Source: a virus
Length of the DNA: 20,235 nt
Direction: 5' to 3' (one strand)
IMG/VR virus record: IMGVR_UViG_3300025769_001123
Location: 1 to 20,235 of that record
Part shown: piece by piece, positions 6,453-13,154 of the stretch
How positions within the stretch are numbered: the first letter of the stretch is position 1
Layout of the letters: each line of letters begins with the position of its first letter
Program-made: the position numbers and the translations under genes
Notes under the pieces: generated by a model
The model's input: the letters and a program-made list of their open reading frames with translations, nothing else
Databases searched by the model: none
Told to the model about the DNA's origin: nothing

Positions 6453-6785
6453 CTAATATAATCTGTTGTGTCCTGAAATTTTGCCACCCTTTGCGGCTTT
6501 ACGATACTTTGCAGTTTTCTTTGCTATAGCTTGAGGTTGCTTAACAAACTGCTTTCCTTGTTTAGTTCCTTTTCTTTTTGCTCTCGATGTTGCCGCATAT
6601 TCTGCTGGGGTGAGTGCCTTAATAGCCGCTTCTGGTAAGTACCTTTCGCCAGTCTTGCTTGACTTCTTGCCACTCTTAGTTCTCCACTTCTGCTTTGTCC
6701 AATTGCTGAGAGACTGCTGAGATTTTTTCAAACCACCTTTTTTCTTTACGGTTTTCCGATTGTAACCAGGTTTTCCTACTTTCAT
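6453..6785 (-). CDS. Basic small protein, 110 aa, sharing its C-terminus with the next gene
   Basis: Lys/Arg-rich throughout, starting MKVGKPGYNRKTVKKKGG, with short predicted helices (EAAIKALTPAEYAATSRAKRK near residues 52-72) and the end KAAKGGKISGHNRLY. The SGHNRLY terminus is identical in the 88-aa protein, and the GGKI motif recurs in other cassette members. The part from SKTGERYLPEAAIKALTPAEYA recalls a conserved motif of phage DUF-type proteins that I cannot name with confidence. No signal peptide, membrane segment or catalytic motif is visible. It lies a few bases downstream of the 101-aa gene in the same direction. Confidence 0.7.
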   Translation of the reverse strand: MKVGKPGYNRKTVKKKGGLKKSQQSLSNWTKQKWRTKSGKKSSKTGERYLPEAAIKALTPAEYAATSRAKRKGTKQGKQFVKQPQAIAKKTAKYRKAAKGGKISGHNRLY

Positions 6786-6793
6786 TTAACATA

Positions 6794-7099
6794 CTACGAT
6801 TTGTAGCCCCCGCCTTTTGCTTTGTATTCTTTAGCCAACATCTGTGCCTTACGTGCTGACCACTGACCAGGTGCGCCACCTTTACTACCTGCTTTAATTT
6901 TATTAAAAAGATTTTTACGCATCGTAGGTTTAGTATAATTACCTGCTTCGTTTACTTTGCTTTTAGCTTTACCGCCCTTTTTTAGTTTTACACTAGACAA
7001 AATTTTGGCTTGTTTAGCATGAGTCTTACTTGCTTTCTTTAAACCTTTAGCTACTTTTTTAATTTTACTAGCAGCCTGTGTTTTACGTTTAACAGCCAT
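6794..7099 (-). CDS. Basic small protein, 101 aa
   Basis: The N-terminal 45 residues are almost entirely Lys, Ala, Ser and Thr (KRKTQAASKIKKVAKGLKK), like the tail of a linker histone. Then comes KLKKGGKAKSKVNEAGNYTKP, and a C-terminal part with GQWSARKAQMLAKEYKAKGGGYK that is probably helical. The WSARKAQMLAKEY segment looks like a conserved core, seen in spirit in the neighbour at 7525-8328 (TKRTAMLAKEFAEK), so the two may share a short helix motif. The start overlaps the stop of the 131-aa gene (TAATG). The likely role is DNA binding or internal virion packing, by composition. Confidence 0.7.
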   Translation of the reverse strand: MAVKRKTQAASKIKKVAKGLKKASKTHAKQAKILSSVKLKKGGKAKSKVNEAGNYTKPTMRKNLFNKIKAGSKGGAPGQWSARKAQMLAKEYKAKGGGYKS

Positions 7100-7494
7100 T
7101 AGTAAATCTCACCACCTTTTCCTTTAAGACGAGCAGCCTCTTCTTTAGCCATATCATCTAAAAACTTTTGTTTATTTCTAATTTGTGCTTCATAAGCTCT
7201 TGCACCTTGTGAAGGTGTACCACGTGTACTTCCCTTACTTGTAGAGCCAGCAGTTACTTTACCACCACTTTGTTTGTAACCCATGCGATTACGAACTTTA
7301 GTTGGAAGTTTTGCTAGACCTGTATTATCTGCTGGAACATCTTTCATAATTTTACCACCTATATTTTTTTTAATAGGTTGTCCCTTGCTTTTTCCCATAA
7401 TGTCTTTCATTGCCATAGTTCTTAATCGTTGAGCCTCAAGTTCAAGACGTTTTATTTCTTTTTTTATCTCTGCTATATTTAAATCTTTTTTCAT
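7099..7494 (-). CDS. Basic small protein, 131 aa, with N-terminal coiled coil
   Basis: Residues 5-28 (LNIAEIKKEIKRLELEAQRL onward) form a heptad-like helix suited to dimerisation. The rest is low in hydrophobic residues and rich in Lys, Gly and Ser, with NIGGKIMKDVP and QSGGKVTAGS, two of the GGK motifs that recur across this cassette. The C-terminus is KGKGGEIY. A good AGGAG-type ribosome-binding site lies before the ATG at 7494. No family is recognised. Confidence 0.7.
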   Translation of the reverse strand: MKKDLNIAEIKKEIKRLELEAQRLRTMAMKDIMGKSKGQPIKKNIGGKIMKDVPADNTGLAKLPTKVRNRMGYKQSGGKVTAGSTSKGSTRGTPSQGARAYEAQIRNKQKFLDDMAKEEAARLKGKGGEIY

Positions 7495-7524
7495 TTTAAA
7501 ATCTCCTTAATAAAGCTCACCGCC

Positions 7525-8328
7525 TTATCTCATTGCCTTTCCGAATCCACGAGTCGCAGAACCTACGCCACGAGGCTTTTTGTTAATTTTACCACCAATA
7601 TTTTTATTAATAGTTTTCATAAAAACATCTTCCGCAATTTTACTCATTTCACGAGCAGAACCAAATGGTTCAAAGTTTTTTCTTTTAGATTTTTTTGTAG
7701 ATGTTTTTCGTAGAGTTTTAGCACCTACACTACGAGGTTTCTTTTTAATTTTACCGCCCGTTGCTTTAGGATTACGTACATATGATGGAACTTCTCTACC
7801 AGCTTTTTCATAAAGAGCAATAATTTTTTTCTGTTTAGCTTCAGGTGTCAATTTCATTTGTTTAATTTTTTCTACAGCAGCTTCAAATTCTTGACGTTTT
7901 TTAAACTCTTTAGGGGCAGCTGCTTGACGAGCTTTACGTTCAGCAGTTTTGCCTTCACGTTCAATGCCTTTTCTAATTTCAAGCATATCATTATATTTTG
8001 TTTTTATTCCTTTACGAGCTTTACTTATAATAGCTCGTTGAGTAGGTTTAGTTAACTTATCAAATGCTAATTCTAATTGGTCCATTGGTGATAATTCATT
8101 TACTTTTTTCATATCACGAGTATTATCACCTACAACACGCTTTTGTTTTTTAGCTTTTGTTTTTACAGCACCTTTAGCTTCAACAGCACGTACATTTTCT
8201 CCTGCTTTTTTTACACGTTTCATAGCAGCAGCTAAATCTTTTTTTCTTTTTTCAGCAAATTCTTTAGCCAGCATAGCGGTTCTTTTTGTAGACCTACCAG
8301 TAGCTCCTTTTATAAATCCTACAGACAT
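7525..8328 (-). CDS. Large basic protein of the cassette, 267 aa
   Basis: This is the longest of the seven basic proteins, Lys/Arg/Ala-rich from end to end. A middle part (residues about 75-175) is predicted helical and contains DQLELAFDKLTKPTQRAIISK. The C-terminal part repeats a motif: ATGGKIKKKPRSVGAKT near residue 190 and IGGKINKKPRGVGSATRG at the end. No Cys, membrane segment or known catalytic motif is visible. It follows adaptor 1 directly, with a TAATG overlap, so it is made with the head-completion proteins. An internal virion or DNA-organising protein is my best guess; an RNA-binding or scaffold role is equally open. Confidence 0.7.
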   Translation of the reverse strand: MSVGFIKGATGRSTKRTAMLAKEFAEKRKKDLAAAMKRVKKAGENVRAVEAKGAVKTKAKKQKRVVGDNTRDMKKVNELSPMDQLELAFDKLTKPTQRAIISKARKGIKTKYNDMLEIRKGIEREGKTAERKARQAAAPKEFKKRQEFEAAVEKIKQMKLTPEAKQKKIIALYEKAGREVPSYVRNPKATGGKIKKKPRSVGAKTLRKTSTKKSKRKNFEPFGSAREMSKIAEDVFMKTINKNIGGKINKKPRGVGSATRGFGKAMR

Positions 8329-8978
8329 TACGGTGTTCCTCCTAATGTATTCTCACCAACTTTAGAAGCAGGTGCTTCCATGTCATCACGCCTTGTTCTA
8401 CGTGCTTGGTTTCTTAATGCTTCAATTGCATTTTGATAACGCTGTTCATAATATGTGCTTACTGAAAAGTTTTTCATAAAATCACCTGCCTCGACCATAC
8501 AACCATAAAACAAAGCATCATAGCAAAAGTCAGAGAAATAATTATTTTGACTTGTACTAGTTAGTGTAGTTGGTCTGGCAACATATACAAGTTCCCCACC
8601 GTAAGTAGCACTTGCAGTAGGAGCAACGATAACATTGGTGTTTGTTTTCTTTGCATAGTATTTTGGAGTTCCTGTACTTGCGCTGACAGGCCAGTAATCA
8701 TAAATAAACTCGTCTGTTCTTTGCAATAAATTAATTTTAGTTCCGCTATCTTCAATACGAAGGTTCTTTACATAACGTGTTCCAGAAGGAAGAGTAAGTT
8801 CGTTTTTACCTGCGGATAGTGTAACTGATGTAACTGTTACCAAGCCATAATCATCCAATGTTTTAGTTAACCGTTCTTCTACACGATTAACCATATTGGG
8901 TATAGCTGAGACAAATTCGCTGCCATCGTTTTCACTGGCCTCAATAATGTCGGTAACAAGATAAGTATAATTAGCCAT
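8328..8978 (-). CDS. Head-tail adaptor / tail accessory factor 1, 216 aa
   Basis: The frame is open from 9017, but I place the start at ATG 8978 (MANYTYLV), which overlaps the stop of the 96-aa gene. The upstream residues would be read inside that gene. The order is: an N-terminal helical part with FVSAIPNMVNRVEERLTKTL, a beta domain (LPSGTRYVKNLRI, PKYYAKKTNTNVIVAPTA, GELVYVARP), then DALFYGCMVEAGDFMKN and a helix with YEQRYQNAIEALRNQARR. This is the plan of phage adaptor proteins of the SU10/P22 gp4 type that bind the portal ring. It is encoded just after the capsid gene, a usual place. A second gene of similar plan lies at 4891-5571. Confidence 0.75.
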   Translation of the reverse strand: MANYTYLVTDIIEASENDGSEFVSAIPNMVNRVEERLTKTLDDYGLVTVTSVTLSAGKNELTLPSGTRYVKNLRIEDSGTKINLLQRTDEFIYDYWPVSASTGTPKYYAKKTNTNVIVAPTASATYGGELVYVARPTTLTSTSQNNYFSDFCYDALFYGCMVEAGDFMKNFSVSTYYEQRYQNAIEALRNQARRTRRDDMEAPASKVGENTLGGTP

Positions 8979-9261
8979 AATAAATAGTCGTAGAAATGGT
9001 TGTTGCTGCAGATACAATTACTTTTCCTGCCATGCGAATACCATTATCTGCGAAGTCCTGATAATTGCTGCCGTTTACTTGGAACTTAATTCGACCGCCG
9101 TTGGTATTGCCAAACGGGTCAGAAGACGTACCAGTGATAACTACAATGCCTGTGCCTACACAGTTAACACTACGAACACGAGTGTCAGTAACAGTTACAC
9201 TAGTAAGAGAATCTACAAAAGTACCAGTTCCAGAAACGAATGCGCTTCTAATGTTAGTCAT
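8971..9261 (-). CDS. Small beta-rich structural-region protein, 96 aa
   Basis: The features include GTGTFVDSLTSVTVTDTRVR, GTGIVVITGTSSDPFGN and a C-terminal VIVSAATTISTTIYYG; there are no Lys-rich tracts. The alternation of short beta strands suggests a small capsid or neck protein. AGGAG lies seven bases before the ATG. It is the first gene after the capsid terminator, and a promoter lies in that terminator. The last eight bases overlap the adaptor start. No family is recognised. Confidence 0.65.
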   Translation of the reverse strand: MTNIRSAFVSGTGTFVDSLTSVTVTDTRVRSVNCVGTGIVVITGTSSDPFGNTNGGRIKFQVNGSNYQDFADNGIRMAGKVIVSAATTISTTIYYG

Positions 9262-9292
9262 TGATTGCTCCTATAAAAATGTCAATAGGTAT

Positions 9293-9321
9293 ATTATACT
9301 AAAAAAGGGGGTGAGATACAA
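9293..9321 (-). promoter_or_regulatory. Late promoter embedded in the capsid terminator (TTGTAT-17-TATAAT)
   Basis: On the minus strand, TTGTAT (9316-9321) is in the terminator loop. The 17-base spacer is made of the terminator's 3' arm and T-tract, and TATAAT (9293-9298) follows directly, then ATA. A transcript would start near 9286, about 25 bases before the ATG at 9261, leaving room for the AGGAG site. The layout equals that of the other minus-strand promoters. It would restart transcription of adaptor and tail genes right after capsid transcription ends. Confidence 0.6.
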
Positions 9322-9335
9322 GTCCCACCCCCTTT
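9301..9335 (-). terminator. Rho-independent terminator after the major capsid gene
   Basis: On the minus strand a perfect 10-bp stem (arms 9326-9335 and 9304-9313, five G:C pairs in a row plus a further one) encloses a 12-base loop. T residues follow, with six in a row counting those in the stem. It begins 26 bases after the capsid stop. It would limit read-through from the very highly expressed capsid gene into tail genes. Confidence 0.85.
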
Positions 9336-9360
9336 AAAGGTTAACGTATAGGTGTTTTAA

Positions 9361-10281
9361 TTAAGCACCTGCGCTTCCGAAGAAACCACGCCAGTCACTG
9401 AAACCAAACGCATAACGCTCACGAGCCTTAAAGCGAAGGTTGCCAGTGTCGAAGTCAGGCTCCATTTTAGTCTGAAGCGGTGAACGGACGAACATTTTCG
9501 CACCATTCGGAACATCAGTCTTAATGAAGTAACCATTCGTGTCCGTGAAACGGCGATTCACGAAGAAGCCATTCGGGACAAGACCTTGATTGCGAATGCT
9601 GTTAATGTCGTTGACATTGGTAGCATTGTTAACAATCGTGGTTGACAGAGGCGAGTTCAGAATCTGGTCTGCAGTAAAGGCCAGGTCTGATGGGATGTGC
9701 AGGCTTTCAGCTTGCGCTCCAACTAGGATGCCACGGTCATCTTTAGTTTTAGAAATAGCAATCAGCGCAGTTTCCAGAGCAGCTTCTGAAAGGTCAGACG
9801 CAGCTAGAAGGTTGCTTTGGTCGCCATTACCAATGGTGGGGTGGTCAGAGGCAAAGAAAGATTTACCGTCACCGCCAGCAAAGGATGCGTTAAAACCGTT
9901 GTTGAAAACATCAGCAGCTTTAACTTGTTTAGTGTTCGCCATAGCACGAGCCAAACCTTTGGCACGCAGTTTAGCGAATGTGTCATAGAGGTTGTCCTCC
10001 ATAGCTTCTTCCGTAACGGCAAAGCCAAGGGCAATAGTCTCATGCGTATAGCGTGAGGTGTAGCTTTCTTGGGCATCGTCATAAGATACAGCAGCACCTT
10101 CACCTTTTACAGGTGCAGTGCCAAAGCCAGTGAAGAGAACTTCTTCTTCAAATGCACGGTCTGAATTTTCAATTTCATACAGAGGTGCATGTTCGTCAGA
10201 AACTTCCCCATACTCAAGGCCGAATACGGCGTTAAGACCAGGGAGAAGCTCTTTTGCAATACTTGCTCTATTAATAGCCAT
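9361..10281 (-). CDS. Major capsid protein, 306 aa
   Basis: The features are: GLEYGEVSDEHAPLYEIENSD region (residues 21-41), YTSRYTHETIALGFAVTEEAM (key T77, E82, F89, E93-94) and FFASDHPTIGNGDQSNLL near residues 142-159. A C-terminal part rich in FKARERYAFGFSDWRG follows. Size and motif order fit HK97-fold capsid proteins, close in length to Mu gpT (about 305 aa). No N-terminal delta domain is evident, consistent with a separate scaffold gene upstream. A GGGAG ribosome-binding site precedes the ATG at 10281. GC content looks higher and codon use tighter than in the tail genes, as expected for the most abundant virion protein. A strong terminator follows. Confidence 0.9.
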   Translation of the reverse strand: MAINRASIAKELLPGLNAVFGLEYGEVSDEHAPLYEIENSDRAFEEEVLFTGFGTAPVKGEGAAVSYDDAQESYTSRYTHETIALGFAVTEEAMEDNLYDTFAKLRAKGLARAMANTKQVKAADVFNNGFNASFAGGDGKSFFASDHPTIGNGDQSNLLAASDLSEAALETALIAISKTKDDRGILVGAQAESLHIPSDLAFTADQILNSPLSTTIVNNATNVNDINSIRNQGLVPNGFFVNRRFTDTNGYFIKTDVPNGAKMFVRSPLQTKMEPDFDTGNLRFKARERYAFGFSDWRGFFGSAGA

Positions 10282-10296
10282 TATTATTTATCTCCC

Positions 10297-10884
10297 TTAG
10301 TTAGTTGTGGTCACAACGGCTGAAGTCAGAACATTCTGATAATCATCCGCACGATGGTTAAATTCAACTTCCATCTTCGTGAACGCATCGCCAACTGCAT
10401 TACCAGGTTCATCAACGATACCAATGATACGCAAAGCACCGTTAGTAGCTTTACCAGTTGTACCAGCAGTCGTCTTAGCAACAATGGTTGATTTACCAGT
10501 AAAGGTAGAACCACCAGCAATTGAGCTAACTTCTACGTTTCTTCCAACAATACCAGCAGCAACTGTGGCATTTGAAGAAATAATGTAAGTTTGATTCGGA
10601 TTGTCATTTACCAAACCAACGATGTCTGAAGCAGACACGCCAGAATAGTAGGATTTAAATTTTTGTTCCCCGTTTTCTACATAGCGGCAACCTTGGAAAG
10701 TACCAACAGGCACTTCGGTTGACGTTACGCACGGTGTAAGTGTACCAGAGGCAATACGTACAGGAGTACCTGTGTACATTGCCGTAGCACCTGAAGCAAT
10801 AGGATATTCGTTCAGGCCGTTACTATTTGGTGCAGCACCACGAACACGGGAAGGCTGAAGTCCAGTAACTTTAGTAGCAGACAT
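10297..10884 (-). CDS. Probable capsid decoration protein, 195 aa
   Basis: A Gly/Ser/Thr/Val-rich, beta-dominated protein with no Trp: MYTGTPVRIASGTLTPCV near residues 36-53, GTFQGCRYVENGEQKFKSYY near 62-81, then IVGRNVEVSSIAGGSTFTGK. I recall proteins of this pattern next to capsid genes in marine phages, where they are called decoration or structural proteins. It starts with a strong GAAGGAG site and lies 15 bases before the capsid gene, the classical place of a decoration protein. Two Cys (residues 52 and 67) might pair but need not. The function is inferred from position and composition. Confidence 0.7.
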   Translation of the reverse strand: MSATKVTGLQPSRVRGAAPNSNGLNEYPIASGATAMYTGTPVRIASGTLTPCVTSTEVPVGTFQGCRYVENGEQKFKSYYSGVSASDIVGLVNDNPNQTYIISSNATVAAGIVGRNVEVSSIAGGSTFTGKSTIVAKTTAGTTGKATNGALRIIGIVDEPGNAVGDAFTKMEVEFNHRADDYQNVLTSAVVTTTN

Positions 10885-10933
10885 ATTTTTCTCCTTCAGT
10901 GTTTAAGTTCAGTAACCAGACTTCGCCACCCTT

Positions 10934-11422
10934 TTAATCAAAAGAAGGGGTGCGACCCTTGGTTACATTGGTTTTGCTTTGATTCTGAATTGGCATTCTG
11001 CGGTCTGATGCGCCTTCAAGCTGTGCATTGACAGCATCGACCATCTCTGCAGATGCGTTTTCAAAATGTCTTTGTCGAGCTTCTGCACGTTTGATTGGCA
11101 ACTTAGCAAGTGCCAAATCTCCTCGACATACAGTTCCTTTGTAGCGACCTTCCTCTTTAATTGCAGAGGTGTGCGCTAGTTCAGGTACTTCATCAAGAGA
11201 AACAAACTCCCAGCCTTCAGCCATTCGTTTACCGACATTTGTATAATCGTCACTACCTTTTAGGGTTGTACGTATCCAACGAAGTTTCATTCCTTGGTCT
11301 TCAAACCTTGCGGTTACTAATTCAGGAATGTCCAAAAGATTTGGTTCACGATATTCATAGTCTTCGGCTTCTCTTGTTTCCAGTTCACGACTCTGGGTGC
11401 TACGTGTGGTATTTCGTGCCAT
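10934..11422 (-). CDS. Conserved hypothetical head-region protein, 162 aa
   Basis: A charged soluble protein. The N-terminus is Arg/Glu-rich (RELETREAEDYEYREPNLLD). The middle has GMKLRWIRTTLKGSDDYTNVG and GWEFVSLDEVPEL, a compact domain with conserved-looking aromatic residues. The end is Lys/Arg/Asn-rich and probably disordered. It is encoded between scaffold and decoration genes, so a head-assembly or minor head role is likely. I recall uncharacterised proteins of this pattern in marine phages but cannot name a family. Confidence 0.65.
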   Translation of the reverse strand: MARNTTRSTQSRELETREAEDYEYREPNLLDIPELVTARFEDQGMKLRWIRTTLKGSDDYTNVGKRMAEGWEFVSLDEVPELAHTSAIKEEGRYKGTVCRGDLALAKLPIKRAEARQRHFENASAEMVDAVNAQLEGASDRRMPIQNQSKTNVTKGRTPSFD

Positions 11423-11442
11423 AAGTGTATATCCTTTCGCAA

Positions 11443-12456
11443 CTATCTGTTAATTGTAGTATACTCGCCTTCGCCTGCCTTTTCGACTTTTAGCTTTTCG
11501 GCTGCATACTGTTCAAGTGATATGCCCCATTTTTCTGCAAGGCGTACATCTTCTTGTGAGAGTTTTACCTTTTTACTTGATGAAGGTGCTGGAGTGTGCG
11601 AAGCTCCTGCGACCACTTGAGCAGGTGTTGACGTTTCCTGCGGTACGGGGGTTTCGGTTGCTACTTCTTTGGTAGCTTGTCCAAACTTATTAGGAAATAT
11701 TTCTGCCATGCGGCGGTCAATTTCTTCGTAATAATCATCGTCAGCTGGGTCAAACCCTTCTCCTTGAACATCTTTATCAATTTCCAAAGCAACTGAAGTC
11801 ATCACACGGTCATTGTTAAACCATTCATTTGATGCTGCCCAATCTGTTGCTTTGCGCTGTGCCTCTGACACAGTAGCAGCCGTTTGGACTTGTTGTTGCT
11901 CCTCAAACTTTTGAGGTTCAAAAGAGTCTGCCTGTTGACGAAACTCTGTCAGCCTATAGTTATCTTGCTGGGCAGTATTAAGAGATTCTTGTGCCTTTAA
12001 GATATTATCGGCATCGCCGCTTTCTACGGCTTGACGGTACGCAGCACGAGCAAGCTCTAGACGTTCCGTCACTTGACGCTCATTAGATTCAACATTATTA
12101 CTTAAGAGATTTTTATATTCTTCTTCTCTTTGTTGAAGCTTTGTTTGCATTTCCTTCTGTTGTGCCAGAAGGTTTTCAATCTCGGCTTCACGTTCTTTTT
12201 TCTGTTTTACCAGTTGTCGAATACGCTTTTGTGCGCCAGATGTTTCTACACCCTTTGTTTCTTGGTCTTGTTCTTCTTCAGTTGTAGGGGTAGTTTCTTC
12301 TTGGGGTGCTTCCGTTTCTACTTTTGCTTTAGCTTCTACTTCCACTTCGGGGGCTGCTGTTTCTTCTGTAACTTCTTGCCCTTCGATTTCAAATTCCACC
12401 TTTTCTTCTTCAGGGGGTGAGCCTGCCTCGATGGTAGACCATTCAGTCTCTGCCAT
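11443..12456 (-). CDS. Capsid scaffolding protein, 337 aa
   Basis: The first 75 residues are Glu/Thr/Val-rich and acidic (EEEKVEFEIEGQEVTEETAA). A long coiled coil follows (residues about 78-185: KRIRQLVKQKKEREAEIENL, then LLAQQKEMQTKLQQREEEYK). A Gln-rich stretch comes next, and a C-terminal Lys-rich helical part with KVKLSQEDVRLAEKWGISLE that would contact the capsid. No Cys, membrane segment or protease motif is visible. Composition, coiled coil and place directly upstream of the head genes are standard for scaffold proteins. A promoter and a palindrome precede it and AGGAG lies before the ATG. Confidence 0.85.
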   Translation of the reverse strand: MAETEWSTIEAGSPPEEEKVEFEIEGQEVTEETAAPEVEVEAKAKVETEAPQEETTPTTEEEQDQETKGVETSGAQKRIRQLVKQKKEREAEIENLLAQQKEMQTKLQQREEEYKNLLSNNVESNERQVTERLELARAAYRQAVESGDADNILKAQESLNTAQQDNYRLTEFRQQADSFEPQKFEEQQQVQTAATVSEAQRKATDWAASNEWFNNDRVMTSVALEIDKDVQGEGFDPADDDYYEEIDRRMAEIFPNKFGQATKEVATETPVPQETSTPAQVVAGASHTPAPSSSKKVKLSQEDVRLAEKWGISLEQYAAEKLKVEKAGEGEYTTINR

Positions 12457-12514
12457 AGTATTTTCTCCTGTTTAACGTCTGCGGCGAGATAGACGAATAA
12501 CGCCGATATGTAAT

Positions 12515-12543
12515 ATTATATAGTATGATTGATTAATTCACAA
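12515..12543 (-). promoter_or_regulatory. Late promoter for scaffold and capsid genes (TTGTGA-17-TATAAT)
   Basis: On the minus strand, TTGTGA (12538-12543) is followed after exactly 17 bases by a perfect TATAAT (12515-12520) and then ATT. The predicted start near 12508 gives a leader of about 50 bases before the ATG at 12456. The -35 box overlaps one arm of an inverted repeat. It lies in the 105-base gap between the GroES and scaffold genes. Confidence 0.65.
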
Positions 12544-12558
12544 GAGTGACTGTGAATT
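12535..12558. repeat. 8-bp inverted repeat overlapping the scaffold promoter -35 box
   Basis: The arms AATTCACA (12535-12542) and TGTGAATT (12551-12558) are perfect complements around an 8-base loop, with seven T on the plus strand at 12557-12563. Read on the plus strand it looks like a terminator, but no plus-strand gene approaches it. On the minus strand it covers the -35 region, so a protein-binding operator is another reading. It also lies just behind the GroES stop (12562). Confidence 0.5.
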
Positions 12559-12561
12559 TTT

Positions 12562-12969
12562 TTAACTACTTAGATTAAATGTAGGGTCTAAGTCTTTAGC
12601 ATCTTCAACTACCATTTTGATGTCGTCATCAAATAATAGCAAAAGATTTACGCCTTTGTAAAAGAATTTGCTTCCTGTATGTTTACCATAACACACATAG
12701 TCGCCTTCTTCACACCAAGCACCGTTAGCAAACTTATCGTCCTGATAGGCTAGGTCGCCAACTTTTAAGACACGACCAACTGTTGTAAGATAAGCCATAT
12801 CCGATTTGGTTGAGTCAGGCAGAATGATACCACCCTTAGTTGCTGACTTAACTGATACTGGACGCACAAGGATGTGATATCCTGGTACTCTTGGAAGTGG
12901 GCTAGGGTCTGAAACTTCTTCGTCTGTAATCCATTCATCGTTTTTCAAAGCACTAGATGCAGCTTGCAT
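12562..12969 (-). CDS. Phage GroES-like co-chaperonin, 135 aa
   Basis: Residues 27-36 (RVPGYHILVR) match the first strand of GroES. Residues 41-54 (KSATKGGIILPDST) match the mobile loop, with IIL as the hydrophobic triplet that docks on GroEL. GRVLKVGD (65-72), CEEGDYVCYGK (86-96) and the end of the barrel follow. It is longer than bacterial GroES (about 97 aa), with some 25 extra residues at the N-terminus and about 15 at the C-terminus. Phage co-chaperonins such as T4 gp31 replace host GroES so that the capsid protein fits the GroEL cage. The gene lies directly before scaffold and capsid genes, which supports the same job here. GAGG precedes the ATG. Confidence 0.9.
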   Translation of the reverse strand: MQAASSALKNDEWITDEEVSDPSPLPRVPGYHILVRPVSVKSATKGGIILPDSTKSDMAYLTTVGRVLKVGDLAYQDDKFANGAWCEEGDYVCYGKHTGSKFFYKGVNLLLLFDDDIKMVVEDAKDLDPTFNLSS

Positions 12970-12971
12970 AT

Positions 12972-13154
12972 TTATTCCTCTTCGATATATTTATTTAGAT
13001 AATCTTTAATAAGACCGATGGCCTTTTCTAAACCAGCAATTGTTCCTACTGATTCACAATATCTAGAATAATCCGAAGCGGCTCCATACGCAAGGGAATT
13101 TTTTATAGATTCTATTTCTTTTTGTATTTCTTTGATTAACTCTTCGTATAACAC
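12972..13154 (-). CDS. Small helical protein, 60 aa
   Basis: The start is GTG at 13154, whose G is shared with the TAG stop of the portal gene, so it is probably translated by re-initiation. The sequence is one or two amphipathic helices (ELIKEIQKEIESIKNSLAYG, then GLEKAIGLIKDYLNKYIEEE) joined by YSRYCES. It is acidic and has no membrane segment. Small helical proteins after portal genes are common in marine phages, with unknown role. It ends two bases before the GroES start. Confidence 0.7.
   Translation of the reverse strand: MLYEELIKEIQKEIESIKNSLAYGAASDYSRYCESVGTIAGLEKAIGLIKDYLNKYIEEE

Noticed and set aside
7204-7218. CACCTT-GTG-AAGGTG hairpin resembling the conserved-loop family
   Set aside because: It lies inside a coding region, lacks the TACTTGTGA loop and its similarity is limited to CTTGTGAA.
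12535-12558. Inverted repeat containing CTTGTGAA on the minus strand as a fourth copy of the conserved-loop hairpin
   Set aside because: Here that sequence is part of the stem rather than the loop, so the architecture differs.
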